Source: Pseudonocardia sp. T1-2H (GTDB taxonomy: Bacteria; Actinomycetota; Actinomycetes; Mycobacteriales; Pseudonocardiaceae). Taken from it: a DNA stretch of 64,000 bases. Below the pieces are notes generated by a model. The model had not been told where the DNA came from and did no database searches. It worked only from the letters and a program-made list of their open reading frames with translations. Location of the stretch: the NCBI RefSeq assembly GCF_038039215.1, contig NZ_JBBPCL010000001.1:1488001-1552000 (forward strand). Direction: 5' to 3'. The position numbers and the translations under genes are program-made. The first letter of the stretch is position 1; each line of letters opens with the position of its first letter. Positions 61,462-64,000 of this stretch are shown one piece after another.

Positions 61462-61950
61462 GTGAGCACACGTGGCGTGGTCTACGTCCACTCGTCGCCG
61501 ACTGCGGTCTGCCCGCACGTCGAGTGGGCGATATCAGGCGTCCTCGGTTCCCGAGTGGCGTTGCAGTGGTCTGCGCAGCCCGCCGTTCCCGGCCAGCTGC
61601 GCGCGGAGTGCACGTGGGGTGGCCCCGCGGGCAGTGCCGGTGCGTTGGCCGGCGCCCTGCGGGCGTGGCCGATGCTGCGCTTCGAGGTCACCGAGGAGCC
61701 CAGCCACGGCGTTGACGGCCAGCGGTTCTGCCACGTCCCGGGCCTCGGCCTGTGGAGCGGGCGGACCAGCGCCAACGGCGATGTCGTCCTCGGGGAGGAC
61801 CAGCTCCGAGCCGTGCTCGCCGAGCTCCCGGCCTCGCAGGTCCGCGGCCGCATCGCCGAGCTCCTCGGCGCCGCGTGGGACGAGGCCCTCGAACCCTGCC
61901 GCTTCGCCGGCGACGGCGCTCCGGTGACCTGGCTGCACCAGGTCGGTTGA
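61462..61950 (+). CDS. DUF3145 protein
   Basis: A 162-residue actinobacterial protein of unknown function. Its opening 'STRGVVYVHSSPTAVCPHVEWAI' and 'WSAQPAVPGQLRAECTW' fit the DUF3145 family, usually encoded near fabF in this group. GTG start after AGCGGAGGTCAGCA. The 253 bases before it contain no supported gene and may hold its promoter. Confidence 0.9.
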   Translation: MSTRGVVYVHSSPTAVCPHVEWAISGVLGSRVALQWSAQPAVPGQLRAECTWGGPAGSAGALAGALRAWPMLRFEVTEEPSHGVDGQRFCHVPGLGLWSGRTSANGDVVLGEDQLRAVLAELPASQVRGRIAELLGAAWDEALEPCRFAGDGAPVTWLHQVG

Positions 61951-62000
61951 CCGGCGGCCTCCCTGCCGGGGCCGTTGCAGGCATCCGGCAGACTGTCCGG

Positions 62001-62669
62001 GTGAGCGACGAGGCGACCGGGCGGCCTGGTACACGCCGCACGATCCTGGTCGTCGTCGTGCTGGTCGTCGTTCTCGTGGGCGGCGGGATCGGCGCCGCCG
62101 TGGCGGGGATCCGCTCCTTCGAGGGGAGTGCCCCGCTGTACGCACCGCCGGGCCCACCCTCCTCCAGCGCCGGGTCGAGCGAGGTCACGCTCAGTTTGGA
62201 CGCGATGGCGCACCCGGCCGGGGAGTCCGTGCGGTCGCTGCTGCAGCGCTACTTCGACGCGATCAACGCCAAGGACTACCAGGGCTGGTCGGACACCGTC
62301 GTGCCGGAACGGGTGGCCCGCCAGCCCGAGCAGGCCTGGCAGGCGGGCGTGCGGACCACCGTGGACGGCACGATCCGGGTGGACCGCATCGACGATCGTC
62401 CCGCCGATGCCGTCCTCGCCCTGGTCCGCTTCGTGAGCACCCAGGATCCCGCCGATGCCCCCGAGATGCTGCGCACGGGCCGGATCTGCTGGCGGGGCAG
62501 CCTGCCGCTCACCGGGAGCCCGCCGCGGATCGACACGGGCGCCGCCGGGAGCCTCGTCGGTACCCCCTGCTCAGCTCGGTCGAGTACAGGTTCCGCCGGC
62601 CCGGCACAGGCCGAACCTGTGCCGGGACGCCGGGAAGGGTGCTCGAGGAGAGCGGTCAGACCTTCGTGA
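62001..62669 (+). CDS. membrane-anchored protein with SnoaL/NTF2-like domain
   Basis: A 222-residue protein, GTG start. A single helix (residues about 15-38) is followed by a linker and 'LLQRYFDAINAKDYQGWSDTVVPE', the start of an NTF2-like cone fold. The annotated end is doubtful: from about 62555 a second frame reads 'YPLLSSVEYRF' and the stop lies past a terminator stem at 62601-62625 and within the fabF 3' end. A frame error near 62560 is possible. Confidence 0.7.
   Translation: MSDEATGRPGTRRTILVVVVLVVVLVGGGIGAAVAGIRSFEGSAPLYAPPGPPSSSAGSSEVTLSLDAMAHPAGESVRSLLQRYFDAINAKDYQGWSDTVVPERVARQPEQAWQAGVRTTVDGTIRVDRIDDRPADAVLALVRFVSTQDPADAPEMLRTGRICWRGSLPLTGSPPRIDTGAAGSLVGTPCSARSSTGSAGPAQAEPVPGRREGCSRRAVRPS
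62601..62625. terminator. terminator between convergent genes
   Basis: Perfect 10-bp stem CCGGCACAGG with its complement around CCGAA. It lies between the rightward NTF2-like gene and leftward fabF and can act on both. Confidence 0.75.
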
Positions 62670-63897
62670 ACACCAGGCTGGCGTTGTGCCCGCCGAAACC
62701 GAAGGAGTTGTTCACCGCGGCGGTGAGCTCCATCTTCCGCGGCTCCCCGGACACGACGTCCAGGGTGACGCCCGGGTCCAGCTCGTCGAGGTTGCGGGTG
62801 GCGGGGATGATCCCGTCCCGCACCGAGAGCATCGCGACGATGCCCTCGACGGCGCCCGCGCCGCCCACCAGGTGTCCCAGGGCGGACTTCGGGGCGGTGA
62901 GGACGGGGTGCTCGCCGATCGCCTTGCGGATCGCGACGGTCTCACCCACGTCACCGGCCACCGTCGACGTCGCGTGGCAGTTCACGTGCCCAACGTCGGA
63001 CGGGGAGATCTCGGCGGTGCGCATCGCGTTGGCCATGGCGCGGGCCTGGCCCGTGCCCTCCGGGTCCGGCCCGGTGATGTGGTAGGCGTCGGAGGTGATC
63101 CCGACGCCCGAGAGCCGGCCGTGCACGGTGGCCCCGCGGGCGGCGGCGTACTCCGCCCGCTCGAGGACCATGACGCCCGCGCCCTCGCCGAGGACGAACC
63201 CGTCCCGCTTGGTGTCGAACGGGCGAGACGCCCTCTCGGGCTCTTCGTTGCGCTGGCTGAGCGTGCGCGCCTGCACGAACCCGGCGACGGTGAGGCCGCT
63301 GATGCACGCCTCGGCGCCACCCGCGACCACGACGTCGACCTCGCCCGCCTTGAGCAGCCGGTACGCCCAGGCGAGCGCCTCGGCCCCGGTGGCGCACGCG
63401 GAGGCGGGACTGTGCACGCCACCGCGCGCCCCGATCTCGAGGCTGACCATGGCGGCCGGCCCGTTGGGCATCAGCATCGGGACGGTCAGCGGCGAGACCT
63501 TCCGCAGCCCGCTCGTCTCCAGGAGGTCGTCCTGGTCGAGCAGGGTGGTCACGCCGCCGATGCCCGTCCCGATGACCACGGCGAGTCGCTCGGGCTCGAC
63601 CCGCGGCTCCTCGCCCTTCTCCACCGCGAGGCCCGCGTGGGCCCACGCCTCGCGGGCCGCGATGATCGCGACCTGCTCGGCGCGGTCCATCCGGCGGGCC
63701 TGCACGCGCGGCAGGACCTCGGACGGCTCCACGGCGAGTTGCGCCGAGATCTTGACGGGCAGGTCGAACTTCTCGACCCACTCGCCCCGGGTGAGCCCGA
63801 CGCCGGACTTGCCGGCGAGCAGGGCGTCCCAGGTGGAAGCGGCGTCCCCGCCGAGCGGGGTCGTCGCGCCGTAGCCGGTGACGACGACGTCGGTCAT
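62656..63897 (-). CDS. fabF: beta-ketoacyl-ACP synthase II
   Basis: A 413-residue condensing enzyme for fatty-acid (and, in mycolate-making relatives, meromycolate) elongation. Catalytic Cys168 in 'SACATGAEA', His in 'CHATST' and 'NNSFGFGGHNASLVF' are all present. ATG start. The very end of another leftward gene lies upstream, probably acpP, in keeping with the usual acpP-fabF order. DUF3145 downstream is also typical. Confidence 0.95.
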   Translation of the reverse strand: MTDVVVTGYGATTPLGGDAASTWDALLAGKSGVGLTRGEWVEKFDLPVKISAQLAVEPSEVLPRVQARRMDRAEQVAIIAAREAWAHAGLAVEKGEEPRVEPERLAVVIGTGIGGVTTLLDQDDLLETSGLRKVSPLTVPMLMPNGPAAMVSLEIGARGGVHSPASACATGAEALAWAYRLLKAGEVDVVVAGGAEACISGLTVAGFVQARTLSQRNEEPERASRPFDTKRDGFVLGEGAGVMVLERAEYAAARGATVHGRLSGVGITSDAYHITGPDPEGTGQARAMANAMRTAEISPSDVGHVNCHATSTVAGDVGETVAIRKAIGEHPVLTAPKSALGHLVGGAGAVEGIVAMLSVRDGIIPATRNLDELDPGVTLDVVSGEPRKMELTAAVNNSFGFGGHNASLVFTKV

Positions 63898-63985
63898 GAC
63901 TCCGCCTCCGCGGAAGGAAGTACGTCGGCGGGCATGCGGGGGCCTCCTGAAACGGTGCAGCGGCAGAGCGGATGTGAGCGGGGTC

Positions 63986-64000
63986 TTACTGGTTCTTCGA
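63986..64000 (-). CDS. C-terminal tip of an upstream gene, possibly acyl carrier protein
   Basis: The last four codons and TAA of a leftward frame ('SKNQ') run off the window edge, 88 bases from fabF. Acyl carrier protein is the expected neighbour and some actinobacterial ACPs end in a similar short polar tail, but four residues cannot prove it. Confidence 0.3.
   Translation of the reverse strand, partial: SKNQ

Overview
The window is very GC-rich, tightly packed actinobacterial chromosome with frequent GTG starts and 4-nt stop/start overlaps. Gene order follows the mycobacterial recA-lexA-nrdR neighbourhood: DUF3046-recA-recX, miaB with a small membrane protein, a DUF349 protein, a LigB-like protein-miaA-dapF-hflX, a propeller protein, lexA, a divergent LysM protein, nrdR, then an alpha/beta hydrolase. 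Content and style point to Pseudonocardiaceae, most likely Pseudonocardia or a close relative. The genus is an inference. I found no rRNA, tRNA, CRISPR array, prophage or transposase.

Layout. 0-3.4 kb: DUF6412-YidC pair, a lipoprotein and an L,D-transpeptidase. 3.4-9.3 kb: a probable ketone catabolic locus with a Baeyer-Villiger-type monooxygenase and esterase diverging from a nitroreductase-acyl-CoA ligase-TetR operon. 9.4-15.9 kb: a broken Lhr-type helicase, an EamA transporter with divergent TetR, and a 50-residue membrane protein. 15.9-18.7 kb: DUF3046, recA, recX; recA carries both a LexA box and a PafBC-type promoter. 18.9-27 kb: a LysR regulator and two complete succinate dehydrogenase operons of different types. 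27-33.4 kb: small proteins, an S9 peptidase, and a gluABCD-like amino-acid ABC transporter. 33.5-36.6 kb: a two-component system beside a TAXI solute receptor. 36.7-47.9 kb: miaB to the universal stress protein, interrupted by a DUF559 gene flanked by repeated hairpins. 48-54.4 kb: lexA, a LysM protein and a truncated duplicate of it, nrdR and the B12-dependent reductase nrdJ. 54.6-64 kb: hydrolase, Nudix, two transglutaminase-like proteins, pirin, a metallo-beta-lactamase-fold enzyme, DUF3145 and fabF.

The strongest themes are DNA damage and nucleotide supply (recA, recX, lexA, LysM pair, lhr, nrdR/nrdJ), tRNA A37 modification (miaA, miaB) and respiration (two SDHs). LexA is likely to control recA and the LysM gene. 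PafBC probably gives recA, and perhaps the LysM duplicate, a LexA-independent damage response.

A caution for any user: eight apparent single-base deletions disrupt seven genes (lhr twice, the EamA transporter, the S9 peptidase, the DUF559 gene, hflX, the propeller protein and pirin). All eight have the same sign and several lie in G runs. This looks more like sequencing or assembly error than mass gene decay, so these genes may be intact in the organism.
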